Assembly (NCBI RefSeq): GCF_009761815.1
Contig: NZ_RWIN01000089.1
Span: forward strand, 91,363-155,362
DNA length: 64,000 bases
Reading direction: 5' to 3'
Origin: Pseudomonas sp. PB120
Lineage (GTDB): Bacteria; Pseudomonadota; Gammaproteobacteria; Pseudomonadales; Pseudomonadaceae
Under the pieces are notes generated by a model. It saw only the letters and a list, made by a program, of their open reading frames with translations. It was not told the DNA's origin and did not search any database. This document shows positions 17,588 to 25,434 of the stretch, piece after piece; the stretch's first letter is position 1; each line of letters opens with the position of its first letter. The position numbers and the translations under genes are program-made.

Positions 17588-18043
17588 ATGCCCTTTGTTC
17601 CCGTTGCAGAGCTCAAAGATTATGTCGGCAAGGAACTTGGACGTTCCGAATGGCTAACCATCGATCAGGAGCGCATCAACCTGTTCGCCGAAGCCACAGG
17701 GGACTATCAGTTCATCCACGTCGACCCGGTCAAAGCCGCGCAAACGCCTTTTGGCAGCACGATTGCGCACGGTTTTCTGTCGCTGTCGCTGATCCCGAAA
17801 CTGATGGAAGACATCCTGATCGTGCCTGAAGGCTTGAAGATGGTGGTCAACTACGGCCTCGACAGCGTGCGATTCATTCAGCCGGTCAAGGTCAACTCGA
17901 AAGTGCGCCTTAAGGTCGACCTGACCGAAGTCACCGAGAAAAAGCCTGGCCAATGGCTGCTCAAAGCCACCACCACGCTTGAAATCGAAGGGTCGGACAA
18001 ACCGGCGTACATCGCCGAGCCCCTGTCCCTCTGCTTCGTGTAA
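17588..18043 (+). CDS. MaoC-family hydratase (R-specific enoyl-CoA hydratase type)
   Basis: The 151-residue hot-dog-fold protein has the hydratase-2 catalytic motif: Asp and His in FAEATGDYQFIHVDP (near residues 38-43), followed by FGSTIAHGFLSLSL. These are the residues expected of R-specific enoyl-CoA hydratases and MaoC-like dehydratases. The start follows AAGGAGAG. The open frame upstream (23 codons) runs through the promoter and was rejected. It stands alone, so its acyl-CoA substrate cannot be inferred from its neighbours. Confidence 0.93.
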   Translation: MPFVPVAELKDYVGKELGRSEWLTIDQERINLFAEATGDYQFIHVDPVKAAQTPFGSTIAHGFLSLSLIPKLMEDILIVPEGLKMVVNYGLDSVRFIQPVKVNSKVRLKVDLTEVTEKKPGQWLLKATTTLEIEGSDKPAYIAEPLSLCFV

Positions 18044-18154
18044 AGCCTCCCGGAAGCGAAGCAGCTCACGCTGTTTCGCGCCCGCTTTATTCTCTCTCTG
18101 TATAAGGTCATGGCGCTGCGGCATACTCGGTCGCCTAATTGCCCGGATCCCGCT

Positions 18155-19873
18155 ATGCGCCCACTTGCACTCCTTGCCTTGACCCTCTTGCTGACCGCGT
18201 GCGGTGACGGCGAGTCGCTGTTGTCCCCTGATGCCCGCCTGCCGGATGGCGGACGCTACCGCGGAGAACTGGTCAACGGATTGTTGCAAGGTCAGGGCCG
18301 CATCGACTACCCGAACGGCAGTTGGTACGCCGGCGAATTCGACAAGGGTCAGTGGCATGGCCAGGGGGAATGGCACGGCAGTAATGGCGAGGTCTATCGT
18401 GGCCAGTTCAACCAGGGGCTGTTCGACGGGCAAGGCGTGCTGACGACCAGCACGACCAGCTACACCGGCGGCTTCAAGCTTGGCCGGCGCGAGGGTGAAG
18501 GCACCCTCAAAGAAAACGGCATGACCTACCGCGGCGAATTCAAAGCCGACCAGTATTCAGGGCTCGGCCGTCTCGAACTCGATGACGGGAGCACCTATCA
18601 GGGCCAGTTCGCCCACGGCAAACCCAGCGGCGAAGGCCAGCGCGGCGACGCCAGTGGCAATCAGTTCACCGGGCACTTCGTCAACGGTCAGCTGGAAGGC
18701 GACGGCACCTTCAACAGTGCGGACGGCGACATCTACGTCGGCGGCTTCAAGAACAACCAGCTGCACGGCAAGGGCCGCTACGAGAACGCCGACGGCGATG
18801 TCTGGCTGGGCCAGTTCAAAGAAGGATCGCTGAACGGCAAGGGCGAGCTGATCGGCGCCGACGGCAGCCATTACATCGGCCAGTTCAGCGACTGGCGATT
18901 CAGCGGCCAGGGACGACTGAACCTGCCCGACGGCAGCTTCTACGTCGGTCAATTCGACAATGACAGCTATTCCGGCCGCGGCACCCTGGTACTGACTGAT
19001 GGCACCGTGCAAAGCGGGACCTGGATCAATGGCCAACGGGTCCGTGATGCCGACGGCAAATTGCTGCCCGACTCACTCGAACTCGGCTTGCTGGCTCAGG
19101 GCCGCCTGCTCGACGATGCCCTCTTCAACGTGCCCGCCTCGACTCCGGCGGTGGAGCTGTACACCCTGACCGTCGGTGGCGACGGCAAGCAAAGCGTGTT
19201 TCTGCGCGAATCCGATTACGTCAGCAACATGCTCGCCAGCCGCTTCGGCGCGTTTGGCCAGATCCGCCTGGTGAACCATCGCGATCATCTCGTCGACCGC
19301 CCTATGGCGACCCGGGAAAACCTGCGTCGCGCCGTTCTGACCCTGGCCGAGCGCAGCGGTCCGGAAGATTTGATTTTCATCTACCTGACCAGCCACGGCA
19401 CCAGCGAGCACGAACTGGTGCTCGATCAGCCCCGCATGGAACTGTCCGACCTGCCGGCCGACGAACTCGCGGCTGTGCTCGCTCCGCTGAAAAACCGCGA
19501 CAAGATCGTGGTGATTTCGGCCTGCTATTCCGGCGGCTTCATTCCGGCCCTCAAGGATGAGCGCACCCTGATCATGACCGCTTCACGCGCCGACCGGGTG
19601 TCCTTCGGCTGTTCGGAAGAAGCCAACTTCACGTACTTCGGCGACGCGCTGTTCGCCCAGGCCCTGAACCAGACGGATGATCTGGAACAAGCCTTCAAGC
19701 TGGCCAAGGCCACGGTCGCCGAGCGAGAGCTGGCCGACAGTTTCGAAGCCTCCGAGCCACAGATCTGGGCGCCGAAAACCGTGCTCTCCCACTGGCAGTT
19801 GTTGCGCAAGCAGCAAGCACGAAAGGCATTGCAAAGTGCCGCCATCAGCAGCAAGGATTCAAAGAGCAACTAA
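18155..19873 (+). CDS. Lipoprotein with eleven MORN repeats and a C13 (legumain/caspase-clan) peptidase domain
   Basis: The 572-residue precursor starts with a lipoprotein signal (MRPLALLALTLLLTAC, lipidated Cys16). Residues 35-290 are eleven MORN repeats of about 23 residues (units such as YRGEF..G...G.G). The rest is a peptidase C13 domain with the dyad His414 in YLTSHG and Cys457 in ISACYSGGF, both in the strand-end positions of the caspase-haemoglobinase fold (clan CD). Downstream ASRADRVSFGC is also typical. An anchored extracytoplasmic protease with a repeat platform is implied, and the substrate is unknown. The earlier in-frame ATG, 15 codons upstream, would destroy the signal peptide. 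It is transcribed alone, ahead of the NAD(P)-binding gene by 27 bases. Confidence 0.9.
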   Translation: MRPLALLALTLLLTACGDGESLLSPDARLPDGGRYRGELVNGLLQGQGRIDYPNGSWYAGEFDKGQWHGQGEWHGSNGEVYRGQFNQGLFDGQGVLTTSTTSYTGGFKLGRREGEGTLKENGMTYRGEFKADQYSGLGRLELDDGSTYQGQFAHGKPSGEGQRGDASGNQFTGHFVNGQLEGDGTFNSADGDIYVGGFKNNQLHGKGRYENADGDVWLGQFKEGSLNGKGELIGADGSHYIGQFSDWRFSGQGRLNLPDGSFYVGQFDNDSYSGRGTLVLTDGTVQSGTWINGQRVRDADGKLLPDSLELGLLAQGRLLDDALFNVPASTPAVELYTLTVGGDGKQSVFLRESDYVSNMLASRFGAFGQIRLVNHRDHLVDRPMATRENLRRAVLTLAERSGPEDLIFIYLTSHGTSEHELVLDQPRMELSDLPADELAAVLAPLKNRDKIVVISACYSGGFIPALKDERTLIMTASRADRVSFGCSEEANFTYFGDALFAQALNQTDDLEQAFKLAKATVAERELADSFEASEPQIWAPKTVLSHWQLLRKQQARKALQSAAISSKDSKSN

Positions 19874-19900
19874 GCTGAATAGTATCAAGGGGGAAACACT

Positions 19901-20542
19901 ATGTACTTGACGCCTCAGCACGTATTGCTTGCCGGAGCCACCGGATTGACCGGTGAACGCTTGCTTGATCGCCTGCTCAATGAGCCGACGATTTCAAGGG
20001 TATTGGCACCCTCGCGCCGACCACTCGCCAAGCACCCTCACCTGGAAAACCCGGTCGGCGACCCGGCCGTGTTCCTGCCGCAACTGAACGGTCGCGTCGA
20101 CATCGCTTACTGCTGCCTCGGCACCACCATCAAGCAAGCCGGCTCGGAAGAGGCGTTTCGCGCGGTGGACCTGGACATGGTAGTGGCTTTCGCCAAACGC
20201 GCGCGGGAAATGGGCGCGCGGCATCTGATCGTGATCAGTGCCCTGGGCGCCGATCGCCGATCTTCGGTGTTCTACAACCGGGTCAAAGGTGAGATGGAAT
20301 ACGCCTTGCGGGCACAGGACTGGCCGCAACTGACCATTTGCCGGCCTTCCCTGTTACTGGGCGAACGCCTCGAGCCGCGTACCGCCGAACAGCTCGTCGG
20401 ACCATTGTCCCGATTGATCCCTGGCAAATACCGCGGCATCGAAGCCTGCCAGCTCGCCCGCGCCATGTGGCGCCTGGCGCTGGAAGAGCAGGATGGGGTG
20501 CGGATTGTCGAGTCGGATGAGTTGCGCAAGCTCGGCAAGTAA
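19901..20542 (+). CDS. NAD(P)-binding Rossmann-fold protein (TIP30/YbjT-like SDR family)
   Basis: The 213-residue protein starts with a dinucleotide-binding motif (VLLAGATGLTGERLL). It continues with the atypical-SDR features CCLGTTIKQAGSEEAF, HLIVISALGADRRSSVFYNRVKGEME (Ser and Tyr-x3-Lys-like YNRVK) and ICRPSLLLG. This is the HIM1/TIP30-type oxidoreductase or nucleoside-diphosphate-sugar epimerase-like group. The substrate is unknown. It follows the MORN-C13 gene on the same strand with an AAGGGGG site before the ATG and may be co-transcribed with it. Confidence 0.88.
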   Translation: MYLTPQHVLLAGATGLTGERLLDRLLNEPTISRVLAPSRRPLAKHPHLENPVGDPAVFLPQLNGRVDIAYCCLGTTIKQAGSEEAFRAVDLDMVVAFAKRAREMGARHLIVISALGADRRSSVFYNRVKGEMEYALRAQDWPQLTICRPSLLLGERLEPRTAEQLVGPLSRLIPGKYRGIEACQLARAMWRLALEEQDGVRIVESDELRKLGK

Positions 20543-20544
20543 CA

Positions 20545-20634
20545 TGTGGCGAGGGAGCTTGCTCCCGTTGGACTGCGCAGCAGTCCTTTTTGGGGCCGCT
20601 TCGCAGCCCAGCGGGAGCAAGCTCCCTCGCCACA
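20545..20634. repeat. REP inverted-repeat unit, TGTGGCGAGGGAGCTTGCTCCCGC family
   Basis: Outer arms TGTGGCGAGGGAGCTTGCTC and its reverse complement at the right end are perfect; each arm is itself a hairpin (GGGAGCTTGCTCCC). The centre carries GGACTGCGCAGCAGTCC and the GGGGCCGCTTCGCAGC segment. It begins two bases after a stop codon, between convergent genes. Further members lie at 22977, 25046, 31630 and 55772. Confidence 0.9.
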
Positions 20635-20650
20635 AAAGCCTCTTTGATTC

Positions 20651-20935
20651 CTACAAACCACCCGTCGCCTGAAAACTCACGCCTATCACCGTCAGCACCG
20701 ACAACGGCAACAGCAGCGTATCGAGCAACGCGCTGGCCGGAAGGTCAACGCCAGGATAGCTCGGCGCTTCAGCACCGAAACGGTCCATGGCACAACAGCC
20801 GCCGTTCATCGCGTACAAATCCAGCCGGGTCCCCGAATACACCACCGGCGCCCCGGGCTTGGCGGCATCGAGCGTGCGCGCCGTGGCGCAACCCGCGAGT
20901 TGCACCGCCAGCGCCACCACCAGCAGCTTATTCAT
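20651..20935 (-). CDS. YceK/YidQ family lipoprotein
   Basis: A 94-residue precursor with a lipoprotein signal (lipobox LAGC, Cys16) and the YceK/YidQ (DUF1375) pattern: VYSGTRLDLYAM, then a Pro-Gly segment and LPASALLDTLLLPLSVLT at the C-terminus. The function is unknown in the family. The start codon overlaps the ubiX stop region by eight bases, so it is the last gene of the mpl-ubiX unit. Confidence 0.88.
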   Translation of the reverse strand: MNKLLVVALAVQLAGCATARTLDAAKPGAPVVYSGTRLDLYAMNGGCCAMDRFGAEAPSYPGVDLPASALLDTLLLPLSVLTVIGVSFQATGGL

Positions 20936-21560
20936 CGCTGGTCAGATGGTGCTCGCCCCAGCGCGGCAGCATGTCCTGGGGAATGTTCAGCACATTGAGA
21001 ATCCGCGCCACCACGAAGTCGATCAGGTCGTCGATGGTTTGCGGCTGATGATAGAAACCGGGCGAGGCCGGCAAAATCGTCACGCCCATGTTCGACAACT
21101 TGAGCATGTGCTCCAGATGGATGCTCGAATACGGCGCTTCACGCGGCACCAGAATCAACTGGCGGCGCTCCTTCAAAGTGACGTCGGCGGCGCGCTCGAT
21201 CAGGTTGTTGCACGCACCGGTCGCGATCGCCGACAACGTGCCGGTGGAGCAAGGCACCACCACCATCGCCGCCGGCGCCCCGGAGCCCGAGGCCACGGGC
21301 GACATCCAGTCTTCCTTGCCGTACACCCGAATCTGCCCGGCGGCAGCGCCGGTGTATTCGGTGAGGAAGGCCTGCATCATCTGCGGCTTGGGTGGCAGCG
21401 TGACGTCCGTCTCGGTGGCCATCACCAGTTGCGCGGCCTTGGAGATCAGGAAGTGCACTTCGCGATCTTCACGCACCAGGCAGTCGAGCAAGCGCAAACC
21501 GTACTGCGCGCCGGAAGCGCCGGTCATCGCCAGCGTGATGCGCTCCGGACCGTTGTTCAT
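20928..21560 (-). CDS. ubiX: Flavin prenyltransferase UbiX
   Basis: UbiX makes prenylated FMN, the cofactor of the UbiD decarboxylase in ubiquinone synthesis. The 210-residue sequence shows LAMTGASGAQYGLRLLDCL, the SxxxS segment with PCSTGTLSAIATGACNNLIERAADV and VPREAPYSSIHLEHML. The ATG overlaps the mpl stop codon (ATGA), which fixes the start; the longer open frame is the antiparallel-phase end of mpl. The mpl-ubiX pairing is conserved in Pseudomonas. Confidence 0.97.
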   Translation of the reverse strand: MNNGPERITLAMTGASGAQYGLRLLDCLVREDREVHFLISKAAQLVMATETDVTLPPKPQMMQAFLTEYTGAAAGQIRVYGKEDWMSPVASGSGAPAAMVVVPCSTGTLSAIATGACNNLIERAADVTLKERRQLILVPREAPYSSIHLEHMLKLSNMGVTILPASPGFYHQPQTIDDLIDFVVARILNVLNIPQDMLPRWGEHHLTSDE

Positions 21561-22906
21561 TGCAGCGCCTCGGCGAGTTTGCCGTGCAGGCCGCCGAAGC
21601 CACCGTTGCTCATGATCACCACGTGGGTGCCGGGCTGGGCCTGGCTTTTCACGCGTTCGATGATGCCTTCCAGCGAATCGCTGACGATCGACGGCACCGT
21701 GCACAGCGCGGCAGTGCCCGCCAGATCCCAGCCAAGGTTGGCCGGTGCGTACCAGATCACCTGGTCGGCATCGACCACGCTTTCCGGCAAACCGTCACGG
21801 TGAGCGCCGAGCTTCATGGAGTTGGAGCGCGGTTCGATGATCGCTATCAACGGCGCGTCGCCGATGCGTTTGCGCAAGCCATCCAGGGTGGTGGCAATGG
21901 CCGTCGGGTGGTGAGCGAAGTCGTCATAAATGGTGATGCCACGAACTTCCGCGACTTTCTCCATGCGGCGTTTCACGCTTTTGAAAGCGCTCAGCGCGGC
22001 GATGCCCATGGAGGGTACAACCCCCACATGGCGAGCCGCCGCCAAGGTGGCCAGGGCGTTGGCGACGTTGTGCTGACCGGTCATGTCCCAGTCGACCACG
22101 CCTTGAGCAACACCTTCGAACATCACTTCGAATTTAGAGCCGTCCTCGCTGAGCAGTTTGACCTGCCACTGACCGCCGGCACCGGTGGTTTGCACCGGGG
22201 TCCAGCAACCCATCTCGATCACACGCTGCAAGGCCGGTTCGGTGGTCGGGTGGATCACCAGCCCTTCACTCGGGATGGTGCGCACCAAATGGTGGAACTG
22301 CCGCTCGATGGCAGGCAGATCGGGGAATATGTCGGCGTGATCGTACTCCAGGTTATTCAGGATCGCCGTGCGCGGGCGGTAATGGACAAACTTGGAACGC
22401 TTGTCGAAGAACGCGCTGTCGTACTCGTCGGCTTCGATCACGAAAAACGGCGTACCGCCCAAGCGGGCCGACACGGAGAAATTCTGTGGCACGCCGCCGA
22501 TCAGGAAACCCGGGCTCATGCCCGCGTGTTCCAGCACCCAGGCGAGCATACTGCTGGTGGTGGTTTTGCCGTGCGTACCGGCAACCGCCAGCACCCAGCG
22601 ACCTTGCAGCACGTGATCCGCCAGCCATTGCGGGCCGGAGACGTACGGCAGGCCTTTGTTCAATACGTATTCGACCGCCGGGTTGCCGCGGGACATGGCG
22701 TTGCCGATGACGACCAGGTCCGGAGCCGGATCGAGCTGGGCGGGATCGTAACCCTGGGTCAATTCAATGCCCTGCGCCTCGAGCTGGGTGCTCATCGGCG
22801 GATAGACGTTGGCATCGGAGCCGGTCACGTGATGGCCCAGCTCTTTGGCCAAGACCGCCATCGAACCCATGAAAGTGCCGCAGATACCCAGAATATGAAT
22901 GTGCAT
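21557..22906 (-). CDS. mpl: UDP-N-acetylmuramate:L-alanyl-gamma-D-glutamyl-meso-diaminopimelate ligase
   Basis: Mpl attaches recycled murein tripeptide to UDP-MurNAc, the step after LdcA in recycling. The 449-residue Mur ligase starts with MHIHILGICGTFMGSMAVLA and has the ATP-binding loop AGTHGKTTTSSML. The central EADEYDSAFFDKRSKF and DDFAHHPTAI segments are typical of Mpl rather than MurC. The start was taken at MHIHILG; the upstream extension lacks the fold's first strand. It is the first gene of mpl-ubiX-yceK-like. Confidence 0.97.
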   Translation of the reverse strand: MHIHILGICGTFMGSMAVLAKELGHHVTGSDANVYPPMSTQLEAQGIELTQGYDPAQLDPAPDLVVIGNAMSRGNPAVEYVLNKGLPYVSGPQWLADHVLQGRWVLAVAGTHGKTTTSSMLAWVLEHAGMSPGFLIGGVPQNFSVSARLGGTPFFVIEADEYDSAFFDKRSKFVHYRPRTAILNNLEYDHADIFPDLPAIERQFHHLVRTIPSEGLVIHPTTEPALQRVIEMGCWTPVQTTGAGGQWQVKLLSEDGSKFEVMFEGVAQGVVDWDMTGQHNVANALATLAAARHVGVVPSMGIAALSAFKSVKRRMEKVAEVRGITIYDDFAHHPTAIATTLDGLRKRIGDAPLIAIIEPRSNSMKLGAHRDGLPESVVDADQVIWYAPANLGWDLAGTAALCTVPSIVSDSLEGIIERVKSQAQPGTHVVIMSNGGFGGLHGKLAEALQ

Positions 22907-22976
22907 AGTCGACCTCGTAAAACATGGCCGCAGGTTAGCGTAGGGAGGGGAAAATCGCACTCTTTAGCTGATTTTC

Positions 22977-23066
22977 TGTGGCGAGGAGCTTGCTCCCGCT
23001 GGGCCGCGCAGCGGCCCCATATTACGACTGCTGCGCAGCCGAGCGGGAGCAAGCTCCCTCGCCACA
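22977..23066. repeat. REP inverted-repeat unit, TGTGGCGAGGGAGCTTGCTCCCGC family
   Basis: Outer arms match their reverse complement except for one missing G in the left arm (GCGAGGAGC instead of GCGAGGGAGC). The centre contains GGGCCGCGCAGCGGCCC, a self-complementary hairpin. It lies between the mpl start and the EatR stop codon, eight bases after the latter. Confidence 0.88.
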
Positions 23067-23074
23067 GAAGCGGT

Positions 23075-24988
23075 TTAGCGAGCGATGCCGTGTTTACGCA
23101 GTTTCCTGTAGAGAGTGTTACGACTGACGCCAAGCTGTTCTGCGGTATGGGTCATGTGCCAACGGGTTTGCTCCAGTGCATTGAGCAACGCCAGCCGCTC
23201 GGCATCTTCCAACGGATGCTCCGACGGTGCTTCAACAGCCACAGCCGGCGCTGGTGGGGCCTGACGAATCATCGCCGGCAAATCCTCCAACCCAATCCGT
23301 CCGCCGTCGCACAACGCCGCCAAGGTCCGAAGCACATTGCGCAACTGGCGAACGTTCCCCGGCCACGCGAAGCCCAATAAAGCCTGGCGGGCCGGCTCAT
23401 CAATCAGCACCGTTTCCCCGCCCGCTTCTTCAGCCAGCAAAAAATCGAGCAACCGGGATTTGTCAGTACGCTCGCGCAACGCCGGCAGCGCCACCTCCAA
23501 CCCATTGAGCCGGTAATACAAATCCTCGCGAAAACTACCGTCCTGCACCCGCCCCAGCAAATTGCGGTGGGTGGCGCTGATGATCCGCACATTGACCGGT
23601 TCCGGCTCACCGCCGATCGGCACCACCTGACGGTCTTCCAGCACCCGCAACAACCGGGTTTGCAACGCCAGCGGCATGTCACCGATTTCATCAAGGAACA
23701 ACGTGCCACCATCGGCCTGCTGCAACTTGCCGCGCATGCCTTCCTTGCGCGCGCCGGTAAAGCTGCCGCCGCGGTAACCGAACAGTTCGCTCTCGATCAG
23801 GCTTTCAGGAATCGCCGCGCAATTGAGGGCAACGAAGGCTTTTTCGGCGCGCTGGCTGGCCTGATGCACGGCTTTGGCGAAGGCCTCTTTGCCGGACCCG
23901 GTTTCGCCGTTGATCAACAGCGGCACGTCCCGTTCAAAGACGCGCAAGGACTTGCGGAAATCCTCCTGCAACGCCGGATCACCAATGCAGATGCCTGATA
24001 AATGAGGACGTTCGCCCCTTGCCGGGCTTTGAACCACCGGCATCGGGATGCTGCGCGGCTGGCCCCGCAGCACCGCAAACAGGCCGCGTCCGTCGCGCGT
24101 CCGTAATGGCCAACTGGCGCTCGCGTTGACACTGGCGCGGCCGAGCAACTCATCCAGCGAGCAATCGAAAAATGCCTCCACCGGTTTGCCCAGCAGCCCG
24201 CCGCGAATATGCCCCAACAGGTTCAGCGCACTCTGATTGACGGCGCTGATCCGCCCTTCCCCGTCGAAGGCCAGCAGCCCTTCGCTGAACAGCCCCACGG
24301 ACTCAGCCTGCAAGTGAAAACGCAGCAACCATTGATTGTCGAAATAACGCAGGAAATAGCAGCTCTCGATCATCTTCGCCGACAGATTGACCAAGGCCAT
24401 GGTGTGAAACTGGCTCTGACGCGACACATCGTGCCGCGCCGAGGAAACATCGAGCACGGCCAGCAGTTCGCCGTGCGGGTCGAACACCGGGCTTGCCGAG
24501 CAGGTCAGGCCGGTATGGCGACCGCGAAAATGTTCATCCTGGTGAATGGTCAGCGATTGCCGCTCCACCAGGCATGTGCCGATGCCGTTGGTGCCTTCGC
24601 AGGCCTCGCTCCAGTCGGCGCCAAGCCAGAGGCCGGCGCGCTCGAAAATCTTCCGTTCGGCGGGGGCCGTGACGCAATTGAGGATCACCCCCCGCGCGTC
24701 GGTCAGCAGCACCGCGTGGCCCGCGCCGGAGAGTTGCTGATGCAGACTGGCCATTTCGTTGCCGGCGATGTGCAGTACTTGCTGCAAGCGCTCGCGGCTT
24801 TCCAGCACGCGGCCGTGTTCCAGCACCGTCGGCGCAATGGTGAGGGCCGGGTCGAGGTGATAGTCCTCAAGACAACGCAGCCAGGAGCGGGCAATCGACG
24901 GGTCGCTACCGGGGCCATGCAGATGGGATTTACCTTGCGTGACGGTCAGGACTTGCTGGGCATGGCGACTCAAATGGTTGTCGTGCAT
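23075..24988 (-). CDS. eatR: Sigma-54-dependent activator of ethanolamine catabolism (AcoR/EatR type)
   Basis: The 637-residue AcoR-type regulator has an N-terminal GAF sensing region (about 80-215) and a PAS-like segment (about 225-290). A central AAA+ domain follows, with Walker A GETGSGKE at 361-368, Walker B TLFLDE at 429-434 and a C-terminal Fis-type HTH (about 595-634). The sigma-54-contacting loop reads GSFTGA (408-413), a conservative change from the usual GAFTGA. It diverges from the acetaldehyde dehydrogenase-permease-eutBC genes, the arrangement of EatR (PA4021) in P. aeruginosa, which activates these genes in response to ethanolamine. The role as EatR is inferred from position and family. 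Confidence 0.9.
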   Translation of the reverse strand: MHDNHLSRHAQQVLTVTQGKSHLHGPGSDPSIARSWLRCLEDYHLDPALTIAPTVLEHGRVLESRERLQQVLHIAGNEMASLHQQLSGAGHAVLLTDARGVILNCVTAPAERKIFERAGLWLGADWSEACEGTNGIGTCLVERQSLTIHQDEHFRGRHTGLTCSASPVFDPHGELLAVLDVSSARHDVSRQSQFHTMALVNLSAKMIESCYFLRYFDNQWLLRFHLQAESVGLFSEGLLAFDGEGRISAVNQSALNLLGHIRGGLLGKPVEAFFDCSLDELLGRASVNASASWPLRTRDGRGLFAVLRGQPRSIPMPVVQSPARGERPHLSGICIGDPALQEDFRKSLRVFERDVPLLINGETGSGKEAFAKAVHQASQRAEKAFVALNCAAIPESLIESELFGYRGGSFTGARKEGMRGKLQQADGGTLFLDEIGDMPLALQTRLLRVLEDRQVVPIGGEPEPVNVRIISATHRNLLGRVQDGSFREDLYYRLNGLEVALPALRERTDKSRLLDFLLAEEAGGETVLIDEPARQALLGFAWPGNVRQLRNVLRTLAALCDGGRIGLEDLPAMIRQAPPAPAVAVEAPSEHPLEDAERLALLNALEQTRWHMTHTAEQLGVSRNTLYRKLRKHGIAR

Positions 24989-25045
24989 TTCTTATTATTC
25001 TCCCGAAAACCGTGCTGCCCCGCTAAAAGAGGCTGACACACACCT

Positions 25046-25156
25046 TGTGGCGAGGGAGCTTGCTCCCGCTCGAGTGCGAAGCGCTCGCCAGATTTGTTGC
25101 GGCTAACATTTTGGGGGCCGCTTCGCAGCCCAGCGGGAGCAAGCTCCCTCGCCACA
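25046..25156. repeat. REP inverted-repeat unit, TGTGGCGAGGGAGCTTGCTCCCGC family
   Basis: Perfect outer arms (TGTGGCGAGGGAGCTTGCTC and reverse complement) with a longer centre than other copies, containing CGAGTGCGAAGCGCTCG and GGGGGCCGCTTCGCAGC. Unlike most copies it sits upstream of both flanking genes, in a divergent control region. Confidence 0.88.
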
Positions 25157-25240
25157 GCGGAATATCCAGTGGCTACGTTGGCCGAGCATCCTCCAGCCTG
25201 GCCGGCATTGCAATGCTGGCAAGACCGAGCAGTCAGCCGC

Positions 25241-25291
25241 TGTGCCACAAGCGGTACAAAGTGTCACCTGGGCTGTACCAAAACCGTTGCA
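25241..25291. promoter_or_regulatory. Tandem inverted repeats, candidate EatR enhancer sites
   Basis: TGTGCC-N6-GGTACA (25241-25258) pairs at five of six positions. A second copy, TGTACC-N6-GTTGCA (25274-25291), has the same layout and the same N6 spacing but a weaker right half. Their centres are 33 bases apart, about three helical turns. They end 65 bases before the -24 element of the sigma-54 promoter, which is where activators of this class bind. Assignment to EatR is inference. Confidence 0.5.
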
Positions 25292-25354
25292 GGCGACCTC
25301 CACCCGTCCGACAAAAATCGCGCAAGGCCTTGATTTGCCTGACCTGCAAGGCAG

Positions 25355-25370
25355 TGGCCCAACCTTTGCT
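25355..25370 (+). promoter_or_regulatory. Sigma-54 promoter of the acetaldehyde dehydrogenase gene
   Basis: TGGCCC-N5-TTGCT has the invariant GG and GC doublets twelve bases apart, as required for RpoN, and differs from the consensus TGGCAC-N5-TTGCW at one position. Transcription would start near 25381, about 54 bases before the start codon. The divergent activator gene of the sigma-54 class supports it. Confidence 0.75.
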
Positions 25371-25434
25371 CTACGCTTATAGCAAGCGCACATGCGCTCT
25401 CCCTTATAAACACAAGAGCCAAGGAGAAAACACC

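Larger units (their letters stand above)
24989..25434. other. Divergent control region between eatR and the dehydrogenase gene
   Basis: This 446-base gap has no credible gene. From left to right it holds the eatR start region, a REP unit, two tandem imperfect inverted repeats with TGTRCC half-sites, and a sigma-54 promoter, each listed separately. It ends with the AAGGAGA ribosome-binding site before the dehydrogenase ATG. Confidence 0.8.

Noticed and set aside
20545..23066. Repeated palindromes considered as a CRISPR array
   Set aside because: The repeats are REP units kilobases apart, of several families, without regular spacers or cas genes.
21560..23380. 606-codon plus-strand frame across mpl and eatR
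   Set aside because: It crosses a REP unit and two real genes on the other strand, so it is a chance opening.
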